Assembly (NCBI RefSeq): GCF_028476545.1 | Contig: NW_026732013.1 | Span: 496,001-560,000 of the forward strand | DNA from: Physella acuta | Lineage: Eukaryota; Mollusca; Gastropoda; Physidae | DNA: 64,000 bases | Direction: 5' to 3' | Shown here: piece after piece, positions 1 to 29,966 of the stretch | How the letters are laid out: the number at the start of each line of letters is the position of its first letter | Numbering within the stretch: position 1 is the stretch's first letter | Notes under the pieces: generated by a model | The model's database searches: none | Seen by the model: only the letters and a program-made list of their open reading frames with translations | What the model was told of the DNA's origin: nothing | Program-made: the position numbers and the translations under genes

Positions 1-165
1 GTAGCCAATGTAGACATGTAGCGGGTAGCCAATGTAGACATGTGGCGGGTAGCTAATGTAGACATGTAGCGGGTAGCTAATGTAGACATGTAGCGGGTAG
101 CCTATGTAGACAGGTAGCAGGTAGCCACTGTAGACATGTAGCGGGTAGCCAATGTAGCTAATTTA
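1..165. repeat. 24-bp minisatellite
   Basis: About seven imperfect copies of a roughly 24-bp unit (core gtagccaatgtagacatg). It reaches the window edge, so its full length is unknown. It decays into related words (gtagcc...ttaagacat) up to about 330. Confidence 0.85.
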
Positions 166-344
166 ACTTGTGGCATGTAGCCTATTTTAGATACGTGCGG
201 GTAGCCAATTTTAGAAAGGTAGATGGTAGCCGATTCAAATTTAATTGGGTATTTATTATGTCACGTAGCCAGTTTAAGACACGAAATGGGTAGCAAGTTT
301 AAGACATGTAGCTGGTAGCCAAGCTGCGACTTGTGGCGTTTGGA

Positions 345-690
345 CAATGTTTTCCATGACAAGGTCCCTAACCAAGAAATGTTTTCCATGACAAGGTCCC
401 TATAGAAGAAATGTTTTTCATGACAAGGTCCCTATAGAAGATACGTTTTCCATGAGAAGGTCCCTAACCAAGAAATGTTTTCCATGACAAGGTCCCTATA
501 GAAGAAATGTTTTCCATGACAAGGTCCCTATAAAAGAAATGTTTTCCATGATAAGGTCCTTAACGAAGAAATTTTTTCCATTACAAGGTCCCCCTAACGA
601 AGAAATGTTTTCAATGACAAGGTCCCTATAGAAGAAATGTTTTCCATGACGAGGTGCCTATAGAAGATATGTTTTCCATGACAAGATTAT
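345..690. repeat. 32-bp minisatellite
   Basis: About ten copies of a 32-bp unit with core ttttccatgacaaggtccc. The short reading frames here are repeat artefacts. Confidence 0.85.
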
Positions 691-699
691 TGAAGACAT

Positions 700-1145
700 G
701 TTTTATTAGATGGCCATTAAGACGCTATGCTCCCCATGACAAGGCAAAGAAAATAAACAAATATAAATCCCAAGTTTGTCAAAGAAATGTTTCTAAAAAA
801 AACAGCAAATTTAAAAACTGCTTTGATAGAATGTAGGATAAAGAACGCTTTTCTTGTGGGTGTTTTTTTTGTGTCCCCTAAGACAGAGGCTGTAGAGCCA
901 GAATATTTGTAGGACATCTAATTCTGGCTTCAGACGTTCGCATCACGTGATCACCGTGTTGACAAAGTTATGGAACTGAATAAATGCAATCTAAAGGTTG
1001 TTTGCTGACTTAAGTCACGTCCTGACCCCAGACATGACTGGGGGATCTCCCTTCCCCCCCCCCCCCCCACCCCCACAGGGGAGTCACGGCAGACAAGTCG
1101 TCTGCTGAAAGCTGATGGTCAACACGGTCGTGTTACAATAGACCG
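700..1145. other. Unassigned sequence upstream of TMEM151 exons
   Basis: No exon, RNA gene or element recognised. It holds a C-run near 1057-1068 and ordinary non-repetitive sequence. It is probably intronic or 5' flank of the TMEM151 gene. Confidence 0.5.
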
Positions 1146-1149
1146 CTAT

Positions 1150-1388
1150 GTAGCCCACAATCCACATTCAATCCACAATCCACATTCAATCCACAATCCA
1201 CATTCAATCCACAATCCATATTCAATCCACAATCCACATTCAATCCACAATCCACATTCAATCCACATTCAATCCACAATCCACATTAAATCCACAATCC
1301 ACATTCGATCAACAATCATGACTATTTTACTATTCATATTCAATCCACAATCATTACTATCTCACAATCCACATTCAATCCACAATGA
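1150..1388. repeat. 18-bp minisatellite
   Basis: About eleven copies of ccacattcaatccacaat, with a short non-repeat break near 1316-1360. Confidence 0.85.
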
Positions 1389-1389
1389 C

Positions 1390-1950
1390 TATTGAGAAAC
1401 CCGAACTGCGTCTTCACCCCCTCCCCCTCCCTTCACCCCACCCCCTTCCCACCCCCTCCCTCGCGACAGACGACGGTGAATGGATGAATTGAATGAAATA
1501 TGCAGGTCTTGATTAGATTTGGATACATGAATTGGATCTCAACGAGCGCGGATGTCTGGGGGGGGGGGGGGGGGGGGGGAGGTGAGGGGTCATTGTCTTC
1601 TGTCGGTTGGTTTTGTCAACACTATGACCTTTCAACTTTTCTTATTTATTAGCTTTTTTAACTTTCCCGAAAAAGGCATGTTCAAAATTATCTTGGATTT
1701 TTGGTGAGAATAAAAAAGATGAATAAAAAATTTTAAAAATTGTGTCAACCTTGTGCTCACATAGCTAGTTAACATCACATTCCCCAGTGGGGAAAATACA
1801 AGAACTAGTGACGAGTGTGTTAAATATTTTTAACACTTAATGATTTATACCTGTATCTCACCATTTAACTCAGTTATTTAAACATGTGAATTAAACCCCT
1901 GTATTTACCACCTGTACTTACAAGTATTTAACATGGATATTTATTTAACA
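1390..1950. other. Unassigned sequence with purine/pyrimidine tracts
   Basis: Contains a pyrimidine-rich stretch (about 1415-1465), a G-run at about 1559-1580 and AT-rich filler. No gene seen. Confidence 0.5.
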
Positions 1951-1955
1951 CCTGT

Positions 1956-2226
1956 CGGGCAAACGGCATTCGGGCAAGTGTCTTTCGGGAATTTGTCGTA
2001 GACCCGCTTTGAATGGACACTTGCCCGAATGCGACAAATGCCCGAATGGACACTTGCCCGAATGCGACAAACGCCCGAATGGACACTTGCCCGAATGCGA
2101 CAAATGCCCGAATGGACACTTGCCCGAATGCGACAAACGCCCGAATGGACACTTGCCCGAATGGCAAGTGTCCATTCGGGAAATCGGCCTACGGGCAAAC
2201 GGCATTCGGGCAAGTGTCTTTCGGGA
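1956..2226. repeat. 32-bp minisatellite flanked by a 35-bp exact direct repeat
   Basis: The core (about 2007-2165) has four to five copies of a 32-bp unit containing ggacacttgcccgaatgcga. It is bracketed by two identical 35-bp blocks at 1956-1990 and 2192-2226. The right block is preceded by a short inverted copy of the core (gcaagtgtccattcggg). Confidence 0.85.
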
Positions 2227-2254
2227 AAACGTCCGGCTCCAGTTTAAAGCGTAT

Positions 2255-3140
2255 TTTTGACCCGTGTATTTGACCCCTGTATTTGAACCGTTATTTAACC
2301 CGCGTATTTGACCCGTGTATTAGACCCGTGTATTTGACCCCCGTACTTAACCCCTGTATTTGACCCGTGTATTTAACCCCTGTACTTAACCCCTGTATTT
2401 GACCCCTGTATTTGACCCCGTGTATTTGACCCGTGTACTAGACCCCCGTACTTAACCCCTGTATTTGACCCCTGTATTTGACCCCTGTATTTGACCCCTG
2501 TACTTAACCCCTGTACTTAACCCCTGTACTTGACCCTTGTATTTGACCCCTGTACTTGACCCCTTTACTTAACCCCTGTACTTGAACCTTGTATTTGACC
2601 CCTGTACTTGACCCCTCTATTTGTCCCCTGTACTTAACCCCTTTACTTGACCCCTGTACTTAACCCCTGTATTTGACCCCTGTATGACCCCTGTAACTGA
2701 CCCCTGTATTTGACCCCTGTATTTGACCCCTGTACTTGACCCCTTTACTTGACCCCTGTACTTAACCCCTGTACTTGACCCCAGTATGACCCCTGTATTT
2801 GACCCCTTTACTTGACCCCTGTACTTAACCCCTGTACTTGACCCCAGTATGACCCCTGTACTTGACCCCTTTACTTGACCCCTGTACTTGACCCCTGCAC
2901 TTGACCCCTGCACTTGACCCCTGTATTTGACCCCTGTATTTGACCCCGTACTTGACCCCTGTACTTGACCCCTGTACTTGACCCCTGTACTTGACCCCTG
3001 TACTTGACCCCTGTACTTGACCCCTGTACTTGACCCCTGTATTTGACCCCTGTACTTGACCCCTGTACTTGATCCCTGTACTTGACCCCTGTACTTGACC
3101 CCTGTATATGACCCCTGTACTTGACCCCTGTACTTAACCC
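2255..3140. repeat. 13-bp minisatellite abutting a TMEM151 3' splice site
   Basis: Roughly 65 copies of acccctgtacttg with variants (tattt for tactt, and so on). It ends less than 20 bp before the acceptor AG at 3157-3158, so its last copies run into the polypyrimidine tract. The 191-residue minus-strand frame over it is a repeat artefact. Confidence 0.9.
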
Positions 3141-3158
3141 TTGTATTCTCCCCTCCAG

Positions 3159-8256
<5,098 letters not shown>

Positions 8257-8269
8257 CGCCTGAACATTC

Positions 8270-8340
8270 ACGCCATCTATAGCAACATCGTCCTATTTAT
8301 AGCAACATTGACCTATTTATAGCAACATCGTCCTAAAAAA
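8270..8340. repeat. Short 21-bp repeat in TMEM151 3' UTR
   Basis: Three copies of tatagcaacatcgtcctatt just after the stop codon. Confidence 0.75.
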
Positions 8341-8454
8341 CTTAAAGCAATCAATCTATGCCCTTACATCATCCACCATTTGACACCAAGCGACAGCAGC
8401 CACCCGCCATTTACATCACTTGGTTTATCGCAGCTCAAGTCGCCGATATCATCG

Positions 8455-9050
8455 TCCACATTCCCCAACATTCCCCACCATTCCCCAACATTCCCCAACA
8501 TTCACCAACATTCCCCAACATTCCCCAATATTTCCCAACATTCCCCAACATTCCCCAACATTTCCCAACATTCACCAACATTCACCAACATTCCCCACCA
8601 TTCCCCAACATTCCCCAACATTTCCCAACATTCCCCAACATTCCCCAACATTTCCCAACATTCACCAACATTCCCCAACATTCCCCAACATTCCCCAACA
8701 TTCCCCAACATTCCCCAACATTCCCCAACATTTCCCAACATTTCCCAACATTCCCCAACATTTCCCAACATTTCCCAACAATCCCCAACATTCCCCAACA
8801 TTCCCCAACATTCCCCACCATTCCCCACCATTCCCCAACATTCCCCAACATTCCCCAACATTCCCCAACATTCCCCAACATTCCCCAACATTCCCCAACA
8901 TTCCCCAACATTCCCCAACATTTCCCAATATTCCCTAACATTCCCCAACATTCCCCAACATTTCCCAACATTTCCCAACATTCCCCAACATTCCCCAACA
9001 TTTCCCAACATTCCCCAACATTCCCCAACAATCCCCAACATTCCCTCAAG
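8455..9050. repeat. 10-bp minisatellite in TMEM151 3' UTR
   Basis: About 59 near-perfect copies of acattcccca with variants attt and accat. It lies between the stop codon and the AATAAA at 9285, so it should be transcribed. Because the unit lacks stops in several frames it yields long spurious frames on both strands. Confidence 0.9.
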
Positions 9051-9059
9051 CCGAACGTA

Positions 9060-9225
9060 CAACACCACACACAAGTCAAATGTGCTCACATCTCACGAGA
9101 TGCCACAACACACACAATGAGTGTGTCACACCACACACAATGTGCCACATCACACACACACCACACACAAGCCAAATGTACCACACCATACACACACCGC
9201 ACTCAATGCCCCCCCCCCCTCTCCG
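9060..9225. repeat. ACAC-rich degenerate repeat
   Basis: Irregular caccacacac/cacatcacac words continuing the TMEM151 3' UTR repeat zone, followed by a C-run. Confidence 0.6.
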
Positions 9226-9284
9226 CCCAAATCATCTAACCCTGGACATAAGCTCAACTAACGCCGCTATCAATATGCTGATGA

Positions 9285-9290
9285 AATAAA
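9285..9290 (+). terminator. Polyadenylation signal of the TMEM151 gene
   Basis: AATAAA lies about 1.03 kb past the TMEM151 stop codon, just beyond the 3' UTR minisatellite, and is followed by a GT/T-rich stretch. It is the first good signal downstream on this strand. Confidence 0.55.
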
Positions 9291-9299
9291 TGTGTGTAC

Positions 9300-10130
9300 T
9301 TTATTTAACCCACCCCACCGCGTGAGGTCAAAGTTCGAAAGTTCGAACTTCAAGATGAGAAGCCAATATTTCTTTAAAAATGTTCTAGTTTTAAAAAAAT
9401 GTTCTAGCTGAATTTTTCAAACTCTAAATAAAAATTGAAACTGGTTACTTGAATTTTGAGAAAAAAACCTGATCTACAAACAGTCATTTATTTGGCCAGA
9501 TCTATCAGCCAAGTTTGACGATATTTCACATTTTTTTCTCTAAGTTACTTCCCCTTATCCTGTTGATGGTAGAGTCGTCCCATCCTGACAAAATAGTGAT
9601 ACAAAATATCTGTGATTTTTTTCCTGCGATTGTTTGTGTGTGATACCCCTTGTTTTACATGCATGACCTTTCTCTGATTTTTAACCCGATAATTCAATGT
9701 TTAACAAAGTAATGAAACATTTAAGGAAAGACATTTTGGAATAAAATTGCTTTCTTAAGTTTAATGTCCGTAATAAATTTGAAAAAAAAATTTGAGTTCT
9801 TTGAAAATCGATGTTTAAGGCAATAAAATTAATGGGCATTGAAAAAAAATGAAGTGTATTTCTTTTTAATGTTGAGTAATGGCTCTATTAAACCACAATA
9901 CAATTCTGGCGGAATCTTTGTTTCAATTTCTTCCCCCTCCCCCACAAAAGCGGATCGTTGTACGTCCGAGATGCAGCCAGCAGGAAAGTGCTGCCCCATG
10001 CTGCCCTCACAGTGCCCTCACAGTGCCCTCAGTGACGTTGTACAGCACACACACACACAATGCCCGTAATGCCCTACAAAATTTATATTTCGAATTTCGA
10101 TACAAAAACAAATGTTTCAGCGCTTACCAC
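9300..10130. other. Intergenic, no gene seen
   Basis: AT-rich sequence with a short (ACAC)n at about 10048-10060. No convincing exon on either strand. Confidence 0.5.
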
Positions 10131-10134
10131 TAGA

Positions 10135-10430
10135 CTCATAGAACATTGGTGTAATGAAACACTGGTGTAAGAAACACTGATGTAATGAAACACTGGTGTA
10201 AGAAACACTGATGTAATGAAACACTGGTGTAAGAAACACTGATGTAATGAAACACTGGTGTAATGAAACACTGGTGTAATGAAACACTGGTGTAATGAAA
10301 CACTGGTGTAATGAAACACTGGTGTAATGAAACACTGGTGTAATGAAACACTTATGTAATGAAATACAGGGCACTGATCTAGTAAAACACTGATGTAATG
10401 AAATACAGAACAATGATGTAATGACACTGG
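10135..10430. repeat. 16-bp minisatellite
   Basis: About seventeen copies of tgtaatgaaacactgg or the shorter tgtaagaaacactgg. Minus-strand frames over it are artefacts. Confidence 0.88.
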
Positions 10431-10885
10431 AGAATTAAAATGAGACGTATTGCACCCGTCCTCCCCATCATAGCCCCCCCCCCCCCCCACCCCACCCCCG
10501 TGAATGGCCCAGATTGAGGCGAGTTTGTTAGGCTACAATCAGTGGATCAAAGAAGAGAGAACTCCACTTCCGCTGTCCTGCGCATGGTCAATCAACCGTA
10601 ATGGAGGTTGCTGGGTGATTGATGGCTATTGAAAAAATAAAGTGGTCCAGATTTCACATTTCTGGGGCGAAAACGGTGGTTTTTGGTGAGTTTTCAGTGG
10701 TTTAAAATACCACATTTTCACTGGGCATTGAGCAGTAATGTAATATCCAGTTGTGCATGATGCTAAACATTTATTTGTTTTGTTTTATGTTTTACTTTTC
10801 TTGCTTTTTAAAAAACAGCTTCTATTTTTAGCACTCAAGGGTACGTAATTCGGACGGTTGTGTTTGTTGATTTAAATATATAGAT
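10430..10885. other. Intergenic, no gene seen
   Basis: C-run at about 10477-10489, otherwise ordinary sequence. Confidence 0.5.
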
Positions 10886-12100
<1,215 letters not shown>

Positions 12101-12104
12101 AGGT

Positions 12105-12475
12105 CTGTGTGTTGCTAGGGATAGTAGATTTGTGGGCAACGCGTTGCTAGGGAGAGTAGATTTGTAAGCAACACGTTGCTAGGGAAAGTAGATTTGTGGG
12201 CAACACGTTGCTAGGGAGAGTAGCTTTGTGGGCAACACGTTGCTAGGGAAAGTTGATTTATGGGCAACACGTTGCTAGGGAAAGTTGATTTGTGGGCAAC
12301 ACGTTGCTAGGGAAAGTATATTTGTGGGCAACACGTTGCTAGGGAGAGTAGATTTGTGGGCAACACGTTGCTAGGGAAAGTAGATTTGTGGGCAAAACGT
12401 TGCTACGGAGAGTAGCTTTGTGGGCAACACGTTGCTAGGGAAAGCAGATTTGTGGGCAACACGTTGCTAGGGAAA
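12105..12475. repeat. 32-bp minisatellite with palindromic GCAACACGTTGC
   Basis: About twelve copies of a 32-bp unit reading acgttgctagggaaagtaga plus tttgtgggcaac. Each junction makes the palindrome GCAACACGTTGC, two inverted GTTGC words resembling RFX half-sites. Confidence 0.88.
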
Positions 12476-12479
12476 GTCT

Positions 12480-13009
12480 AAAGATTTAGTGGTGTGTTGC
12501 TGGGGAATATTTTCGTATTGACGGTGGTAACTAGGGTGTCCCAAGGTCATTACACGAACCGTGACCATTTGATCCTTGACCTGAGGCTACTTTTGTCGTC
12601 TGTTTAAAAACAGTCTCGTGTGGGGAAATAAAAAAAAAAAACATTCAACTTAACTAAATGATTTATTTAATAACATGTTCATTTTTACATATTGGAGAAA
12701 ATCTCTTGTATTTACAGTGAAAAATCAAATCAGGCGAATATCATCAAGAGTAACATGCCCTTGATGACCTACTTGCATGTTTTAGCACGACCGACAATCT
12801 CCGAGACAAATTTGATTTTTCACAACAAGCGCAGACAATCAACACGGCACAGGACAATATTCCCTCAAATCTAAGAATAAATTTAGACCCAACTCCGTTT
12901 TACCAAGTTAAACATAAAGTGTTGTTGTTTATTTTATTTTAAAAAGCTACGGTGTGTTGTTAGAATGTAAGGTTTTAGTGTTTCATTATCACGTGACCGT
13001 GTGAACCAA
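12480..13009. other. Possible 3' flank of the CXorf65-like gene
   Basis: No exon seen on the + strand. On the - strand an AATAAA (seen as tttatt at 12662-12667) could end the transcript whose candidate last exon is 13010-13154. Confidence 0.4.
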
Positions 13010-13154
13010 TCAGAAGTGTAGGTTTGTACAGGCGGCAGCTCTATGAAGAGCTGTTTGCTGTATCAGCAGTCTGGCCCTGGACAGCTTTGATCGAATCTTC
13101 TTCACAAATTGGATTGTGGGAGAGCGGAGGAGGGGCGGGGAGGGGAGCGGGTGA
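13010..13154 (-). CDS. Alternative candidate last exon of the CXorf65-like gene
   Basis: After an acceptor (aaaatcag) at 13156-13155, one base completes the split codon left by exon 18830-18769 and 47 further codons run to a TGA at 13012-13010. The peptide is basic and looks coding (IQFVKKIRSKLSRARLLIQQ). In vertebrate CXorf65 a similar Leu/Arg-rich stretch follows the PLL word, so this may be the true or an alternative end. Transcript data would decide between it and 14807-14651. Confidence 0.4.
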
Positions 13155-13299
13155 CTGATTTTAAGAAATTGGATCACACGTTTTTCAAGTTGAAGGGAAA
13201 TTAAATGAAACTGCCAACAGCTGATATAAATTATGTTTAATTAAAAGGCTGAGAATAAAATAGCGTTCGCTTCGTAAGGGGGGGGGGGGGCTTACTGAG

Positions 13300-13450
13300 A
13301 CAAGAACTAGAGTTGCCACTTTCAGATTAAAGCTATTAATAACTTACGATGGAGCAGACTATGGTTTGGTAATTTAAAAAAATATTTTCAGTATCGCAAT
13401 AAATTCTCAACTTTTTTAAAAGTGAAAACTAGTTTTTTCCTTCTGCTCTT
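13300..13450. other. Intron/flank sequence
   Basis: Non-repeat sequence between a G-run (about 13279-13290) and the 16-bp array. Nothing recognised. Confidence 0.45.
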
Positions 13451-13454
13451 ATTG

Positions 13455-14170
13455 CCTCCCATGACCTACTGCTCCCCTGCCCTACTGCTCCCATGCCCTA
13501 CTGCTCCCTTGGCCTACTGCTCCCATGCCCTACTGCTCCCATGCCCTACTGCTCCCCTGCCCTACTGCTCCCATGCCCTACTGCTCCCCTGCCCTACTGC
13601 TCCCATGACCTACTGCTCCCATGCCCTACTGCTCCCCTGCCCTACTGCTCCCATGGCCTACTGCTCACATGACCTACTGCTCCCCTGCCCTACTGCTCCC
13701 ATGCCCTACTGCTCCCATGCCCTACTGCTCCCATGACCTACTGCTCCCATGCCCTACTGCTCCCATGGCCTACTGCTCACATGACCTACTGCTCCCCTGC
13801 CCTACTGCTCCCATGCCCTGCTGCTCCGATGCCCTACTGCTCCCATGACCTACTGCTCCCATGCCCTACTGCTCCCCTGCCCTACTGCTCCCATGGCCTA
13901 CTGCTCACATGACCTACTGCTCCCCTGCCCTACTGCTCCCATGGCCTACTGCTCCCATGCCCTACTGCTCCCATGCCTACTGCTCCCATGCCCTACTGCT
14001 CCCATGCCCTACTGCTCCCATGGCCCTCTGCTCCCATGCCCTACTGCTCCCATGCCCTACTGCTCCCATGCCCTACTGCTCCCATGCCCTACTGCTCCCA
14101 TGCCCTACTGCTCTCATGCCCTACTGCTCCCATGCCCTACTGCTCCCATGCCCTACTGCTCCCATGGCCT
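13455..14170. repeat. 16-bp minisatellite
   Basis: About 44 copies of tactgctcccatgccc with variants (cctgccc, atgacc, atggcc, cacatgacc) in a higher-order order. Frames reading CSHALLLPCPTAPMPY-like peptides are artefacts. It lies between the two candidate last exons of the CXorf65-like gene. Confidence 0.9.
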
Positions 14171-14174
14171 GTAC

Positions 14175-14640
14175 TAAAGAAACTTTTTAAAGATTGATCT
14201 ACAACATTGAAACCATAATTTAATTAAGCTGCCCAGCACATTTGTTATAGTGCACACAGTAACAATAGGTTATAGTGAACTGAGATAAGTAAATGGGTTA
14301 AATAACCAGGCCGTCAGTACTATGGTGGCTGGTGTTGTGTGTCATACAGGGGCTGGTGGTGTGTGTGTCCTATGGTGGATGGTGTTGTGTGTGTGTCCTA
14401 TTGTGGCTGGTGTTTTTGTGTTTACCAAATGTGTATTGGTGAACATTGCAATGTATTTATCTTAACAATGGTTATTAATGTGATGTGGTGACGTTGGTAA
14501 AAAAAACTCTAGTAACTATGCTGCAATACAGCTGATGATACATGTGTGTGATACAGCTCACACTGTTAAGTGAAGTACCATGTAACATTGGTTAATTGAT
14601 GTACAATGTAACATTGGTTAGTTCAAGTGCTGGTTAGGAT
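14175..14640. other. Unassigned, GT-rich words
   Basis: Loose repeats of ggctggtgttgtgtgt (about 14325-14410) and gtaacattggtta (about 14580-14630). No gene seen. Confidence 0.5.
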
Positions 14641-14650
14641 TACATGACAT

Positions 14651-26617
<11,967 letters not shown>

Positions 26618-26619
26618 GG

Positions 26620-27410
26620 CGACTCTCTGACCCAAATCACTGTTGATCAACTTCCCATCGAGTGACCCTATCAACACTCAACACAACACCTGTATCAACA
26701 CTCAACACAACACCTGTGTGTGACTTCTGGAGTAACTCTGTCAGCCTGGAGCTATCAACATCGACCAAGATTCTGAACCGCTGACAACGCTATAAATGAA
26801 ATTATGATTAAATAGTTTAACACTCAATCCTTTCACAGTAGAAATCAGCAAACTTCGTGTTTTCACGAAAAGTTAAATAAAAGAAACACAAAGTTTAAGT
26901 ATTTCTACAACTATAAGCCTGTTTTTAATTACCTGTGGGTTATACGTCACACGTTAAAAATTAATCCGTTTCTTATTGTGTAATAAAAAAAACACAAAAG
27001 GAATTTTCCATTAATTTTCCTCCAGACCACTGAACATTCCCTCCCCCAGTATCCAATAGTTGTAAACTTTAATCCAAGTTTGTATCACCTGGTCTGAGAA
27101 CAAATGCACCAACTACCCCCCAGAATGAAATATCTGGGACCACTTAAGTCTAAGTTCAGCTGGCAACACAGGCGTATGTCGTCATTAGCACACGTCAATT
27201 AGGCAGCCCCCCACAGCAACAACACACAGGCGAACACACGCAGTATCGCACATGACAACATATGACTGGCGTCACCTTTGACCGGCCGTCGCAAGGGACG
27301 CGTACCTGTAAACGACGCGGTTTGTAAGCCTTATTTTGATTAGCTATTGATCGATAAGGCTGTCGAATCGTGTCGAGTTTCACATTCATTGCGCTCGATT
27401 GCTGATAACG
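26620..27410. other. 5' flank of the CXorf65-like gene
   Basis: Upstream of the ATG at 26617. Two copies of tcaacactcaacacaacacc (about 26670-26715). No TATA box picked out and no other exon seen. Confidence 0.45.
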
Positions 27411-27419
27411 GCGCCGCTT

Positions 27420-27790
27420 TATGGTTTTTCTTGAACCGTCCTAGTGTTCCCTGATTGCATACCAACCGTGTTGCTTCAGTCTTCGAACTTGTTCCATGAC
27501 TGCATACCAACCGTGTTGCTTCAGTCTTCGAACTTGTTCCTTGACTGTATGACAACTGTGTTGCTTCAACCTTCGAACTTGTTCCATGACTGCATACCAA
27601 CCGCGTAGCTTCAGTCTTCGAACGTGTTCATTGACTGCTTATAAAGTGTGTTGTTTGAATCTTCTTGCTTGTTTTCTAGCTGTTTGTCAAGTTGTTTCGA
27701 CATTCGAACATGTTCCCTGAATGCTAAACCATGACATTTTAACATTCACTGTACCTTGACTGTTTACCAAATGTGTAGTTTAAATCTTCG
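27420..27790. repeat. 45-bp minisatellite
   Basis: About six to eight copies, increasingly degenerate to the right, of a 45-bp unit containing accaaccgtgttgcttcagt and cttcgaacttgttcc. Confidence 0.85.
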
Positions 27791-28045
27791 AACATGTACT
27801 CTTGCTGTTTACCAAGCACCTCTTCGCACATTACGGTCCATGACCCAGGTGAAGTAGAGTAAACCTGTTTACCCCAGATCGGCGGTCTCAGATCGACGGT
27901 CCGTACATAAAAATGCGATTAAAAAGGGCGACGCTAGTACTATTTGCTACAAACAAATTTATTGTTACGTTTCTTCCATGCAATTTTCGATGAAAAGACG
28001 GGTTGAAATGAAAAAATCGGTATTCCACTACAGATCACACTTACC

Positions 28046-28105
28046 CAATGGCGTATCCAGGAATTGGTCATGGGAGGGGTTCAAATATTTTTCCATATTT
28101 ATAAA

Positions 28106-28180
<75 letters not shown>

Positions 28181-28239
28181 GTGTGAATCCATGGGAAGGG
28201 TTATAACCCCCCAAACCCCCTCCCTTGCCTACGCCACTG
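28046..28239. mobile_element. hAT-type MITE with (TA)n inside
   Basis: 194 bp bounded by the exact 8-bp duplication CACTTACC (28038-28045 and 28240-28247), as expected of hAT elements. Ends are CAATGGCGTATCCAGG and, inward from the right, CAGTGGCGTAGGCAAGG. The middle is a (TA)n tract (28110-28178), and the right part has the C-run tail ataaccccccaaacccc shared with the element at 29967. Confidence 0.88.
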
Positions 28240-28384
28240 CACTTACCTGTGTCTGACAGAATGGTCTACCTACTGGCAGGACTCAATACTGAACTACTGG
28301 CTGGCGATGAACTCGTGTAGAACTGTTCCTTAAAATTATCAAAAGTCTTTTGTACATTTACCACAGGAACTCGGGGAAACGGGG

Positions 28385-28505
28385 ATTTAGAGGTCAGGAG
28401 CTAAGGGTCAGAAGCTAAGGGTTAAACAATTATTAACTTCAGGAGCTTAGGGTTAGACACTAATTAACTTCGGGAGCTAAGGGTTAGACACTGATTAACA
28501 AGAGC
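28385..28505. repeat. Short 31-bp tandem repeat
   Basis: Three to four copies of gctaagggttagacac with attaacttc linkers. Confidence 0.7.
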
Positions 28506-28509
28506 ACTT

Positions 28510-29520
28510 CTTTGCTTCTATAGACCAGGGTTTTAAAAAAGTTTATGAATAGGTCGTAGGTCGTAGAGGTCCATGTTTGGGTGGGGGGGGGGAGAGAATC
28601 GAATATTCACAGGAACCATTTTATTTTTCACGCACATTTCGATTTTACTGGCCAAAAGTCATTTTCCATAGGCCTACCAAATCCTGCCCCCCACCACGAC
28701 CACAATTTCTACCCACGTCCTGGCCAACCATTCGAATCGTCGTGACGTCAGCATTAATAGGTTTGTTTTTGTTGTGCCCAATGAACCGTGACAGCTGACG
28801 GTACACCCGGCTGTAACATTTAATGCTTGAATTATTCAAACAGTCACGCTGTGGTGAGCACTAAAAGAAATGGGATGGCATTAAAAGTGAGTGGACTATC
28901 AAGTATAAAACATCAATGTATACATTGGGCTTACATCTTGAATGGACCACGAGAGAAGTTACATTCACCAGAAAACTTGATAGTGTAAATCTATCCTACT
29001 GGCTTACTTTGATAAATCAATTTTTGTAGCAACAATAATTTCCCACAATATTTTACTATTTTTTACATCAATTTACTAAAGAAAGAAAAAAATCTTGTTG
29101 CACATCTGTGCATGGAGATCCAAAATAGTAGTAAAATATAGGATTTTTGTTTAATACATGTTGATTTCAGACCAGAGTTCCTTCCAGGCATCTCGTCGGG
29201 GTGGGGGGGGGGGGGGGTGGCGGAAGAAACACTGTTTCAGACATCAGCATGTGTGAGAGACGAGTGCAGACATCAACATACGCCTGGTGTACATTAGTTG
29301 ATTCAATGATTGCCAATGTGCTCGAGATAACGAGGTGCTGGGGGTGGAGGGGAGTGTGGAGTGGTTCCAGAGATTGTTAAAATATATTTACGTGAGCCCA
29401 GAGATTGATAAAATATATTTACGTGAACGATGAGGAATTACATTGTGACATATCGTGACCTGATAAACATTCACACACAAATATATTTCTGGGTCTTTTT
29501 GTTGGTGTGGGTTTCTTGAT
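28510..29520. other. Intergenic, no gene seen
   Basis: G-runs at about 28580 and 29200-29217, a 24-bp duplication (cagagattgttaaaatat...) at about 29370-29425. No exon convincing on either strand. Confidence 0.5.

Positions 29521-29523
<3 letters not shown>

Positions 29524-29611
<88 letters not shown>
29524..29611. repeat. (TA)n microsatellite
   Basis: About 43 TA units. Confidence 0.96.
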
Positions 29612-29613
<2 letters not shown>

Positions 29614-29966
29614 AAGAAACCCACAGTAAAAATGAATGTCAGTGAGGATCTGTTGTTTTATCTCCCCCACCAGTGTGAGGCAGGCTGTAGAGGTTTTCAG
29701 CCTAAACTTCCTTAATCCAGTGTTGTCACCAAACTAACGAATCGACCTAACACGATGGCTCTCAGCTGTTTCTCTACTGCTGGTCTCCATGAAACAAATC
29801 ACACAGCTGTCAAGGGGAGAGAATTTCGGCCAATCATGGAGTGCTAGTTATCTTTTCCTTGCCTGGCTCGCTAATGTGCCAGGCTGTAGCGATGTGTCAC
29901 CTCAAGGATCTGTCCGGTAAATTTGCCGTTAAGATGTTCCCAAACTTGGAAATATTTGGCCCTCGA

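Noticed and set aside
8358-9239. Frames of 165-293 codons with FPNIPQHS-like peptides
   Set aside because: Artefact of the 10-bp array in the TMEM151 3' UTR; three overlapping frames are open at once.
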